From Mitsuaria chitosanitabida ATCC BAA-476 = NBRC 102408 (lineage in GTDB: Bacteria > Pseudomonadota > Gammaproteobacteria > Burkholderiales > Burkholderiaceae_C): a DNA stretch of 64,000 nt. Shown piece by piece: positions 51,769 to 61,000 of this stretch (position 1 is its first letter; every line of letters starts with the position of its first letter). The translations under genes were made by a program, and so were the position numbers. The stretch lies in the NCBI RefSeq assembly GCF_001598255.1, contig NZ_BCYP01000034.1:60170-124169 (forward strand), written 5' to 3'. Under the pieces are notes generated by a model that made no database searches, was not told the DNA's origin, and saw only the letters and a list, made by a program, of their open reading frames with translations.

Positions 51769-54372
51769 TCAGCCCAGGGTCAGGACTTGCGTCGCCGCCA
51801 GGGACGACGTGGTCGCCCCCGTCGGTGCGGCCGACGCCGCCGCCTCGGCGACGCCGCTGACCAGTCGCCACAGGTCGTCGCCGTCGAGCAGCGTCAGCAT
51901 CGACGGGCCCTGCCCCTTCAGCAGGCGCACCTGCGCCTGTGCCGCCCACCCGGGCCGCGTGGGGCTGGGCTGCAGCTGCTCGGCGCCGGCGACGAAGACC
52001 TGGCCGAGCTGCTGCACCGCCAGCACCAGGCGCTGGCCGGCTGCAGTCTGGCAGACCATCAGCGCGGCCTCGTCGCCGCAGGGCCGGTTGAAGAGCAGCT
52101 GACCCAGGTCCAGCACCGGCAGCATGCGCCCCTCGAAGCCGAGCATACCCCGGACCGCGGCGGGTGCCTGCGGCCACGCGGTGATGCGCTGACGCTCCAG
52201 GGCGGCCAGCACCTGCAGCGCCGGCAGCCCCAGCCATTGGTGATCGACGAGGAAGCTCGCGATGTCCACACGCTGCGTGCCGACGGGCGCTTGCGGCTCG
52301 AAGGCGGCCTGCGACGCGGCACCCGCGCCGTCCTCGAGGCGCTCGCCCAGCGGCAGCAGCACCAGGGCGGCCAGATCCGTCGCATCAGGCGGCGTCAGGC
52401 GGCGGTATTCCCGATAGCCGCCCGACATGGCCAGCCCGAAGGCCTGCACGCGACCCTGGTGATCAAGCTCGCCGGTGACCTGGCGGTCGGCCGCGAGGCC
52501 CTGCAGGACCGCCAGTGACACGGGCGCGCGGTCGCCCGGCTGCCAGCGCTCGTCGCTGCTGGCGACGACCTCGCCCGCGCGCGTCACCAGCAGCGCGGCG
52601 GCGCCAGGCTGCGCGGGCAACGCGGCCCGCAGCATTGCCCGGAACTGAGGCGCACCGTCGAACACGATGGCGATGCCACCGACTTGACCGCCTCCCTCGG
52701 GATGCGGCACGCCGGCCGCGTAGACCAGGCAAGGGGCATGACCGTCCTCGCCATAGAGCCCGCAGGGCTCGTGCGCCGAGACCACATGGCGACTCGCGTC
52801 GCGCAAGCCGAGCGCGCCCGCGACCCACTCGCCCTGCAGACTTCGCCCGACGTGATGCGCCTGCGCCGGATCCGACACGGCCACGACCCGACCGGCGGTA
52901 TCGAACACCAGCAGCAGCGAGTAGACGGTGTAGAGCGCATGGATGCTCGCGAGCACCGCGCTGGCCGACGCGGCGTCGCCGGTGGCGAGCGCGCGCTGCA
53001 GCCGCGCGTCGAGCGCCCACCAGCGGCAGTCGTTGGCGCGCTCGTAGAGATTGCGGTTGACGATGGAGATGGCCAGTTCCGCCTGGAAGCCGGCCGCGTC
53101 GAAGACCGCGCCCAGCGCGCCGTCCTCGAGTTGCGCGATCGCGCGCTCGAAGACCTGACGCAGCTGATCGCCGGTGCGCTCGACTTCGTTCAGCAGCGTG
53201 ACCGCGAACGCGCTGCCGTTCTGCACACCACCGGTCGCTCCAGCACTGGCGACGGCAGGCGTCTGGGCGCGACTCCTGAGCTTGCCGTTCCACAGCGAGC
53301 GCGACAGCTCGCGCTGGATGCGACGCGCCTCGATCGGGATGCTGCGCAGCTCCTCGTCGAAGAGCTCCCGGGTGTCGACCTGACGGGCGCGCTCCTCCTG
53401 GCGTTCGGGTGGGGCATCGGAAAAGGCGTGCTGCAGCGGCTGCAACATCTGCGCCGTCCAGCCCGGGCCGAAGTAACCCTCGTAGCCGCTGGCGGCGCTG
53501 CTGCACGACAGGTAGTCCCGCCCCGCGAAGTCGAGCCGCCACCCCTGCGCCTGGCCCGCGTCCGCGAGCGGCGCGCCCAGCGGGATCTGCCAGGGATCCG
53601 AGGTCAGCAACACGCGCCCCTCCCCGTCCTTGAGCACCAGCACCGAGCGCTTCACGCCCGCGCACAGCGCTCGGAACAGGCCCAGCATCTCGTCCTCGAG
53701 CTTGAAGGACAGGCACAGCAGCCCGCGCGGGCCGGAGGCCTCGCCCGAGCCGGCGTTCACCGCGGCGGCGTAGACGAGTCCCGGCTGTCCGCCGAGCAGC
53801 GCCGTCGGACCATGGGCCTCGACGAAGGCGCGGCCGGGCTCGAAGGCCGCGCGCAGGGCGGGTTCATCGACCCGCGGCGCGCAGCGCGACTCGTCGAGCG
53901 CCGCGATCCGCCGCCCGTCGGCCGCCAGCAGCACAACCTGGTCGTAGACCGAATACTTGGCGACGTAGGCGGCGAAACGCTGTCGCAGCGCCTGCGGGTC
54001 CTCGTCACCCTGAAGGGCCGCGCGCAGGGGGCCGTCGCTCGCCAGGAAGCCGACGTCGGCGGTGCGCTCGAAGAGATTGCGGATCAGGATGTCGATCGCG
54101 ACCTGCGATCGACCTTGCAGCTGCTGCACCGCGTTGCGCAGCTGGCGTCGCGCCAGACTGTCCAGCAGTCGACCGGTGAGCGCCTCGAAGGCGCTGCGGG
54201 TGTCCGCCATGTCGGTGGCCGCACCGCTCATCTGCCCCAGCAAGGCCAGGCTGTCCCAGGCGCCCTGCAGGCGCATCAGCGGCTCGCGGTACTCGTCCAG
54301 CAGCGGCATGGCCCCGATCAAGGGCGCGACTTCCGCGCTGAAGGGCAGGCCTTTTCGATAGACCTTGGTCAT
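51769..54372 (-). CDS. Soluble protein with two Cache-like domains and a C-terminal CheW domain
   Basis: An 867-residue protein without signal peptide or membrane span. Two related sensor blocks are visible: about residues 85–350 (DILIRNLFERTADVGFLASDGPL; YDQVVLLAADGRRIAALDES) and about 420–670 (SIVNRNLYERANDCRWWALDARL; YSLLLVFDTAGRVVAVSDPA). The last ~150 residues form a CheW-like domain (MLGFEGRMLPVLDLGQLLF). It probably couples a cytoplasmic signal to a CheA kinase array. A TTG five codons upstream is an alternative start. It is a single gene far from cheA. Confidence 0.8.
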   Translation of the reverse strand: MTKVYRKGLPFSAEVAPLIGAMPLLDEYREPLMRLQGAWDSLALLGQMSGAATDMADTRSAFEALTGRLLDSLARRQLRNAVQQLQGRSQVAIDILIRNLFERTADVGFLASDGPLRAALQGDEDPQALRQRFAAYVAKYSVYDQVVLLAADGRRIAALDESRCAPRVDEPALRAAFEPGRAFVEAHGPTALLGGQPGLVYAAAVNAGSGEASGPRGLLCLSFKLEDEMLGLFRALCAGVKRSVLVLKDGEGRVLLTSDPWQIPLGAPLADAGQAQGWRLDFAGRDYLSCSSAASGYEGYFGPGWTAQMLQPLQHAFSDAPPERQEERARQVDTRELFDEELRSIPIEARRIQRELSRSLWNGKLRSRAQTPAVASAGATGGVQNGSAFAVTLLNEVERTGDQLRQVFERAIAQLEDGALGAVFDAAGFQAELAISIVNRNLYERANDCRWWALDARLQRALATGDAASASAVLASIHALYTVYSLLLVFDTAGRVVAVSDPAQAHHVGRSLQGEWVAGALGLRDASRHVVSAHEPCGLYGEDGHAPCLVYAAGVPHPEGGGQVGGIAIVFDGAPQFRAMLRAALPAQPGAAALLVTRAGEVVASSDERWQPGDRAPVSLAVLQGLAADRQVTGELDHQGRVQAFGLAMSGGYREYRRLTPPDATDLAALVLLPLGERLEDGAGAASQAAFEPQAPVGTQRVDIASFLVDHQWLGLPALQVLAALERQRITAWPQAPAAVRGMLGFEGRMLPVLDLGQLLFNRPCGDEAALMVCQTAAGQRLVLAVQQLGQVFVAGAEQLQPSPTRPGWAAQAQVRLLKGQGPSMLTLLDGDDLWRLVSGVAEAAASAAPTGATTSSLAATQVLTLG

Positions 54373-54662
54373 TCCCAGTTCTCCCAACTGTCACGCCCTC
54401 ATGAGGCGAAGCGCGGCAGTGTGGCGGGGCTTCGTGACCTTGTCAGGGGGATAAATGCTCGCTTCTGAGCATCATCATCGGGAATCGCACAGCGATTTGT
54501 CGCCAAGTACCGCACTGGTGCGGTAACGCCGCGAAACAGGGAGGAATGCGGCAGCTTGGTGCGCGGCTCGCGGCCACCACCGCGCGATCACGGTGCGCGC
54601 TCAAGGCCGTTGGAAGGGGTCGGAAGCGGAGGAGCAGTGGGCGCCATGGGCGGCGCCGAAGC
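54373..54662. other. Intergenic region upstream of the Cache–CheW gene
   Basis: 290 bases. It must hold the Cache–CheW promoter; a moderately AT-rich stretch near 54440–54500 is the best candidate. No clear -35/-10 pair, terminator or repeat was recognised. Confidence 0.3.
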
Positions 54663-55028
54663 TCATTCGGTCATCGTCACGGCGACATCACCGGTGCGGC
54701 GCTGCTGCGCGTACACATGCGGTTCGTTGTCGCCGGCGCGGCTCTGCGGCTGGGTGGTGCCGTCGCCCACGCGATCCGTCGGCGCCGGCTGCGGCGCGGC
54801 GGGAGGCCGGCTGGGTTGGCGCTTGCCGGTGATGACCAGCCGCGCCAGCTTGACCACCTCGCTGGCTTGCGCCGGTGCGATCGGTACCAGCAGCGCGGCG
54901 CCCAGCGCGGCGATGCCCAGCCCGCGGACGGCCGCGGCGGCGTTGCCGGTGCGCCTCACGGCGCCTCCCGGGCGAACCGGGCGTCGGATCGGATGGGCTG
55001 TCAGCGGATATCGTTGTCGATCGATCAT
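54663..55028 (-). CDS. Small exported protein of unknown function
   Basis: A 121-residue protein with a basic N-terminus and a signal peptide (hydrophobic AAAVRGLGIAALGAALLVPI, cut near AQA-SEV at about 55). The mature part starts SEVVKLARLVITGKR and continues as a Pro/Gln/Arg-rich, probably disordered tail. GGGGAG lies four bases before the ATG. No family was recognised. Its neighbours give no hint of function. Confidence 0.6.
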   Translation of the reverse strand: MIDRQRYPLTAHPIRRPVRPGGAVRRTGNAAAAVRGLGIAALGAALLVPIAPAQASEVVKLARLVITGKRQPSRPPAAPQPAPTDRVGDGTTQPQSRAGDNEPHVYAQQRRTGDVAVTMTE

Positions 55029-55200
55029 GGTCTCCCCGCGCGAATCTGGATCTCAGGTGATCCTGGACGGAACTTGGCGTCGATGGATGGAGTATCGAAA
55101 GTCAGCCCTGGCCCCGCCAGCGGGGGGCGACGAACTGCGCCCTGGAGCGCTTGACTTGCGGAATCCGGGGATGGGATCCCCGCGGGCACAATCGCCGCCC

Positions 55201-55812
55201 ATGAACGCCCTCGATGACCGGCCGCCCGCCCTGCCCGCGACAACCTTGCGCTCCGAACGGCTGCTGATGCTGGCCTCGACGCCCGATCTGGCGGAGGCCG
55301 TCAGCGACTACCAGTCCCGCAACGCCGCTCACTTCAACCGCTGGGACCCGATCCGCCCCGCCGACTACTGGACGGTCGAGCCCACGCGCGCCAGGCTCGC
55401 GGAGTACGCGACGGCCTTCCAGGCCGGCACGCTCTGGCGCTACTGGTTCGTCCGCCCGGAGGCGCCGGATCGGGTGGTTGGCCAATGCGCGCTGTCGCAA
55501 GTGGCGCGGGGCGTGTTCCAGAGCGCCATGCTGGGCTACAGCCTGGACGCCACCGAGGTCGGCCACGGCTTGATGCATGAGGCCCTGGGCCGCCTGCGTG
55601 ACGAGGTCTTCAGCCCCGCCGTGTGGCTGCACCGGATCCAGGCTTCGGTCCGCCCGGAGAACGATCGCAGCCGCCATGTGCTGGAGCGGATGGGCTTCCA
55701 GCGCGAGGGCTACAGTCCGCGCTACCTCTACATCCACGGGGCGTGGCGAGACCACGAGACCTTCGCGCTGATCAACCCGGACTGGGGCGACCAGCCGCCG
55801 CCTGCGGCGTGA
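55201..55812 (+). CDS. rimJ: GNAT acetyltransferase RimJ-like
   Basis: A 203-residue acetyltransferase. FNRWDPIRP, the strand VARGVFQSAMLGYSLD, GHGLMHEAL, the NDRSRHVLERMGFQREGY signature and HGAWRDHETFALINPDW follow the RimJ pattern closely. RimJ acetylates the N-terminal alanine of ribosomal protein uS5. Its last 41 bases overlap the end of pbpC on the other strand. Confidence 0.85.
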   Translation: MNALDDRPPALPATTLRSERLLMLASTPDLAEAVSDYQSRNAAHFNRWDPIRPADYWTVEPTRARLAEYATAFQAGTLWRYWFVRPEAPDRVVGQCALSQVARGVFQSAMLGYSLDATEVGHGLMHEALGRLRDEVFSPAVWLHRIQASVRPENDRSRHVLERMGFQREGYSPRYLYIHGAWRDHETFALINPDWGDQPPPAA

Positions 55813-58030
55813 GCATCGGCGGGCGACCCTTCCCGCCCGGCGGCGTCCGCATCCCCGCGCCGCGCACCTCGAACTTCACCTGCTGCAGCACGCGGCCCCG
55901 GGCATCGAGCAGGGCCAGGTCATGCCTCCCCGGCATCGGCAGCCAGTCGAGGGTCGCGCCGCGACCGATGACCCGGCCATCGAGCCGCCATTGCGCCGCA
56001 CCGTTGTCGAGCCGCCCTTCGTGGGCAAAGCGCAAGCGCTGCGCCGCGGGCGGGATGTCAGGATCCAGCGCATAGATCGCGCCGTCGGTCGGATTGGCGA
56101 GCATGGGCGTGACGGCGGCGCGGTGGATCACCGGCTGCTCGGTGCCGGCCAGGAACCACTCGCGGCGCGGCGGCTCCTGCGGGTCCTCGAAGCGCATGTC
56201 GATCTGGACGACACCTGTCGGCGCCTTGGCCAAGGCCGGCACACGCCCCGCGTGCAGCGAAAGCATGACCTCGCGCCAGACCGGCGCCGCGCCGCTCACG
56301 CCCGAGACCTGCTGCATCGCCTGGCCGCTGGAGTTGCCGACCCAGACGCCCACGGTGTAGCGGCTGCTCCACCCGATGCACCAGTTGTCCCGCATGTCCT
56401 TGCTGGTGCCCGTTTTCACCGACGCGGGGAAAGGCAGCGCCAGCGCGCTCGACAGCCCGAAGGTCAGCGCGCGCGCGTTGTTGTCCGCCAGGATGTCGCC
56501 GACCACGAAGGTGGCGCGCGGATCGGCCACCTGCCCCACGCGCCCGGAGCGCGCGGACGCGGCGGTCAGCGTGCGCATCGACGGCGCGCCGTCGCGCGGT
56601 GCGACCGCGCCGGGCATCGCCACCTCCGCGTAGCGCCCGCCATTCGCCAAGGCCCGATACGCGTTGGTCAGCGCCAGCAGCGTGACGTCGGCACTCCCCA
56701 GCGCGAGGGAATGACCATAGAAGCCCCCGGTCTCCGGCAGTTGCAGCCCGAGCGCGTTCAGGCGCTCGAACACCGCCTCCGGCGTGAGCATCAGCGAGAG
56801 CCGCACCGCCGGCACGTTCAGGCTGTTGCCGAGCGCGGCCCGCGCGCTGATCCAGCCGCGATAGTGCTTGTCGTAGTTCTGCGGCAGGTAGACGCCCGCC
56901 GCCGTCGACACCTGCGCGGGCGAGTCGTCCAGCAGGCTGGCCGCGGTGATCAGGCGACGCTCGATCGCCAGTTCATAGAGGAACGGCTTGAGCGTCGACC
57001 CCGGCTGGCGCCGGGCGAGCACGTGATCGACCTGCGCCGCCTCCGACAACTGGCTGCCGCTGGAGCCGACCCATACGCGGATCTCGCCGCTCGCGTTGTC
57101 GAGCACGACCACCGCGCCATCCTCGACCTGCCGCCCGGACAGCTCGGCCAGGTGGCGCCGCAGCGAGCCCACCGCGCCTCGCTGCCAGGCCGCATCCAGG
57201 GTGCTGCGCTGCACCGCGCCGCCGTCCGCCTTGAGCGCGAGGCGCGCAAAGTGCGGCGCCCATTGCGGGGCATCGGCGACCGCCAGTGGCTTGCGGCGCA
57301 ACACGGCGCCGACCTCGTCGCTCAACCCCTCGCAGCCTTGCCCCATCGCCTTCAGCACGCCGCAGGCGCGCGCGCCGATCACCGCCGGAGACGCGTTGGG
57401 GGCCCGCAGCATCGCTGCGAGCATCGCCGACTCGCGCGCATCCAGACCTCCCGGCCGCTTGCCGAAGAAGGCCTGCGCGGCCGCCGGCACGCCGATCAAC
57501 TCGCCGCGCAAGGGCACGCGGTTCAGGTAGCCCTCGAGGATCTGCGCCTTGGTCCAACGCTTCTCCAGCCGTCCCGCGACCCAGGCCTGGCCGAGCTTCT
57601 GCATCAGGCTTCGTCCGCCGCGCGAGGCGAGGTCCTCGTCGAGCAGGCCCGCCAGTTGCATCGTCACGGTCGAGGCTCCTCGCGTGCGCGTGTTCCAGAG
57701 GTTGCCCCAGGCGCTGGCCGCCACAGCGGACCAGTCGACGCCGCTGTGCTCGTAGAAGCGCTGGTCTTCGGAGACCAGCATCGCGCGCAGCAGCGAGGGC
57801 GACATGCGCTCCAGCGGCACCCACGGAAGCACCCGACGGTCCGGATGCAGACGCAGGGTCTGCAGCGGCTCGCCTCGACGGTCGAGCAAGGTCAGGTCCG
57901 ACACCGGATGCGCGGCGCGCGCCTGGGCGAAGCTCGGCAGATCATTCGCCTGGGCGGGCGTCACGGCAGCCAGCGCCGCCGCGAGCGCCAGCACCTGTCC
58001 GAGCCTGATGGCGGTCCTGCCCAGCATCAC
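55772..58030 (-). CDS. pbpC: Penicillin-binding protein 1C (PbpC)
   Basis: A 752-residue bifunctional-type protein: signal/anchor at residues 8–28, transglycosylase domain with catalytic Glu in VSEDQRFYEHSGVDW, transpeptidase domain with STLK, SLN and KTGTS, and a C-terminal BiPBP_C domain (about 650–745). It acts in peptidoglycan synthesis or repair. It follows the alpha-2-macroglobulin gene by 13 bases, the same pairing as yfhM–pbpC in E. coli, where the two are thought to form a defence and repair unit. The start could be the first or second Met. Confidence 0.95.
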   Translation of the reverse strand: MMLGRTAIRLGQVLALAAALAAVTPAQANDLPSFAQARAAHPVSDLTLLDRRGEPLQTLRLHPDRRVLPWVPLERMSPSLLRAMLVSEDQRFYEHSGVDWSAVAASAWGNLWNTRTRGASTVTMQLAGLLDEDLASRGGRSLMQKLGQAWVAGRLEKRWTKAQILEGYLNRVPLRGELIGVPAAAQAFFGKRPGGLDARESAMLAAMLRAPNASPAVIGARACGVLKAMGQGCEGLSDEVGAVLRRKPLAVADAPQWAPHFARLALKADGGAVQRSTLDAAWQRGAVGSLRRHLAELSGRQVEDGAVVVLDNASGEIRVWVGSSGSQLSEAAQVDHVLARRQPGSTLKPFLYELAIERRLITAASLLDDSPAQVSTAAGVYLPQNYDKHYRGWISARAALGNSLNVPAVRLSLMLTPEAVFERLNALGLQLPETGGFYGHSLALGSADVTLLALTNAYRALANGGRYAEVAMPGAVAPRDGAPSMRTLTAASARSGRVGQVADPRATFVVGDILADNNARALTFGLSSALALPFPASVKTGTSKDMRDNWCIGWSSRYTVGVWVGNSSGQAMQQVSGVSGAAPVWREVMLSLHAGRVPALAKAPTGVVQIDMRFEDPQEPPRREWFLAGTEQPVIHRAAVTPMLANPTDGAIYALDPDIPPAAQRLRFAHEGRLDNGAAQWRLDGRVIGRGATLDWLPMPGRHDLALLDARGRVLQQVKFEVRGAGMRTPPGGKGRPPMLTPQAAAGRPSPG

Positions 58031-58043
58031 ACGCGCGCCGGAC

Positions 58044-61000
58044 TCACGGCGCGACCTCCAAGGTCGCGTTCGGGGTTTCGCCGAAGCGGTCCGGCGCGTA
58101 CATCGCTTCCGCGCGCGTCGTCGGCATCTGGAAGCGGCCGGCGTTGTTGAGACGCACCGTGTACTCGAGCACGTGGTGGCCCTTCGGCAGATAGCCGAAG
58201 TAGGCGCGCCAGGCGGTGAAGCTGCGCTCGATGAAGTCGGGCCAGGCCTGCCCCTCGGGGCGCTCGCCCTGACTCTCGATCGTGCCCTCGACGATGGCCG
58301 CGCCCGTGGGCAGCGGATCGCTCAGCACCACCCAGGTCATGTCCGCCGCCGCGTCGATCTCCAGCCTCACGCGCATCACGTCGCCACGCGTCCAGCGCGG
58401 CGCGGCCTTCTGGGACACCGCCGTCACCGTGCGCTTGATCGCGTAGCCCGAGTTCAACGGGGCCTTCAGCGGCACGGCGGCCAGCGCCTGCACCGTCGCC
58501 CAGGGCTTGCCGTCGCCGACGTGGGTGACGCTCAAGGTGCCGTTGCCGCTCGCGGGCCAGGCCAGCTGCAACACGCCGCCGTCCGGCTTGGCGGCCCAGT
58601 CGTGCGCGGCCTGCGCGGTCGCCACCTTGGCCCCGGTGCGCCCCTTCACGGCCTGCGACTCGAAGCGCGCCGAGAACTTCTCCAGCGCAAGCACGCCCCA
58701 CAGGTTGGCCGTCGTGTTGAACCAGGCGCCACGCTCCTGACGCGCCAGCGCGCCGACGACCAGTCGGGGCACATCGTCCTTCCAGCCGGCATCGTCGGTC
58801 AACGCCAGGATCGCCCGCGCCGCGTCAGCATCGCCGCTGCCCATCAGCCACCACCAGGAATCGGTCTCCTCATTGACGAAGCGCAGCGTCGAACCCGTGA
58901 AGCTCAGACGGGAGCGCAACTGGTTCTGCGCCGCCACGATCTGCGCCTGCCGGTTCGGTGCCTGCGCCATCCGCTGATGGATCACGAGCCAGTCGATCAC
59001 GGCGCTCGTCGGCCAGCTCGTCAGATGGTTGCCATCGACGGTCCCCAACTGACGCGGCGTCGCCTTGCCGTAGCGCGCGAGCGCGGCCAGCGCGGCCACG
59101 CGCCGCGGCTCGTCGTCCGGACGCGGCGACCAGTGCTGACGTTCGATGCGCCCTTCGACGAACGCGGCCAGGCCGTCCAGCGCTCGGCCCAGCTGAGCCG
59201 CCGGAATCGTGCGACCGCCTTCCTGCGCCGCCGACAGCAGATGCGCCGTCAGCACGTCGTTGCCCTTGATGATGTAGCGCGACAGCGGGAAGTAGGCGAA
59301 CAGGCCGTCCGTATCCTGGTAGCTCGACAACTGCCCCATCAGACCGTCCCAGGCCGCGTTGTCGTGCAGCGCGAGGTACTTCGAGCTCTGCTGCTCCAGG
59401 CAGGTGAACGGGTACTCCTCGAAGTAGCGCCGGATGCCCGGCAGCGCGCTCGACAGGCGCGGCTGCAGGCCGACCACCAGACCGCCCTTCTTGATGCCCT
59501 GGATCGGCAAGGCGTCGGCCGGCGCGGCGACCGGAATGGTCACCGGTCCGTCCAGCTGACGCAGCGTCGCCTGCAACACGCGCAGCGGGACCGCCGGTTG
59601 AACGGCCTGCGTGGTCCGCATCGCGTCCTTCGCGGCCCCGGTGCCCTGCTCCTGGGCCTGCGCCTCCCACACGATGCGCTGCGCGTTCTCGGGGACGACG
59701 ACGTCCCAGGTCAGTTCCTGCGCCTGACCGGCCGCGAGCTTCACGGTACGCGGTTCGGTGGCGACCGGCTGCTCGCCCGTCGCCGTCGTGGCCTTGCCGG
59801 TCAGCGTCACGCGCAGGTCCATCGCGCGGTTGGTGGCGTTGCGCAGCGTCACCATCGATTGCACGCGATCACCTTCACGCACCAGCGGCGGCAGCCCGGA
59901 CAGCAACTGCAGATCCTGACTGACGTTGATGCTGTTCTCACCGGTGCCGAATCGCTGCCCCGGCGCATCCGCGACCGCGACCAGCCGGAAGCGCGTCAGC
60001 GAATCGTTGAGCGGCACCTGCACCAAGGCCTCGCCCTGTGCATTGACCTGAACGGCCGGCTGCCAGGTGAGCAGGGTGTCGAAGAGCTCGCGGGTGGCGA
60101 AGCCACCACCACCGCCCGCGGCCACGGCTTTCCGACCATAGTGGCGACGACCGATGATCTCGCTGGTGGCCGTCGAGGTCGAGACGCCCCAGGAGCGCGT
60201 CTGGATCATGCCGTCGAGCAGTTGCCAGCTCGGGTTGGGCGCCAGGGCCAGCAGCCCCTCGTCCACCGCCGCGAACGCGATCTGCGCGTCGGGCACGGGC
60301 TTGCCGTCCTGCGTCACGCGCAGCTTGACCTGCGCGCTCTGGCGCACGCCGTACTGCGCCTGCTGTGGCACGACCTCGACCTGCAGTCGGTGTCGCGCCT
60401 GACCGATCTCGATCGGCGCCATGCCGAACTTGAACGAGGGTTTGGACAAGTCGACCATGGCGGTCGGTGCTTGGTAGTCGCCCGAGGCGCGCCATTCCCG
60501 CCACCAATTGCCCGGCTCACGCCAGCCCCAGTCGAAGAAGGAGTACCACGGGACCTCGCGCAGGCGGCCACGCAGGACCATCACGCTGATGTAGGCATTG
60601 GGTGCCCACTCCTTCGCGATCTTGAGCTCGACCCAAGGGTCGCTGCCCGAGAGGCGGCGGACTTCGCTGTGGATCACGCCCTCGCGCTCGACCGTGATCA
60701 GCGCGGTCGCGTCCCGATAGGGCATGCGAACCTGGAAGCGCGCGATGTCGCCCGGCTCGTAGCGACGACGTTCGGGGATCACATCGATCCGATCGTCGTT
60801 GTCCTGCGAGAACCAGAGCTGGCCAGCTCGCGTCACCCAGACGGAGCGCGCCGCCTTGGCCGTCCGTCCACCCGCATCGGTCGTCGCGGCGATCAGTTCA
60901 GTCTGCCCGCTCTCGCGCAGCGACACCTCGCACTGCATCACACCCAGCGCGTCGGTCTTGCCGCTGCAGAGCTCGCCGAGGTCCTTCACCTGCCGTTGGT

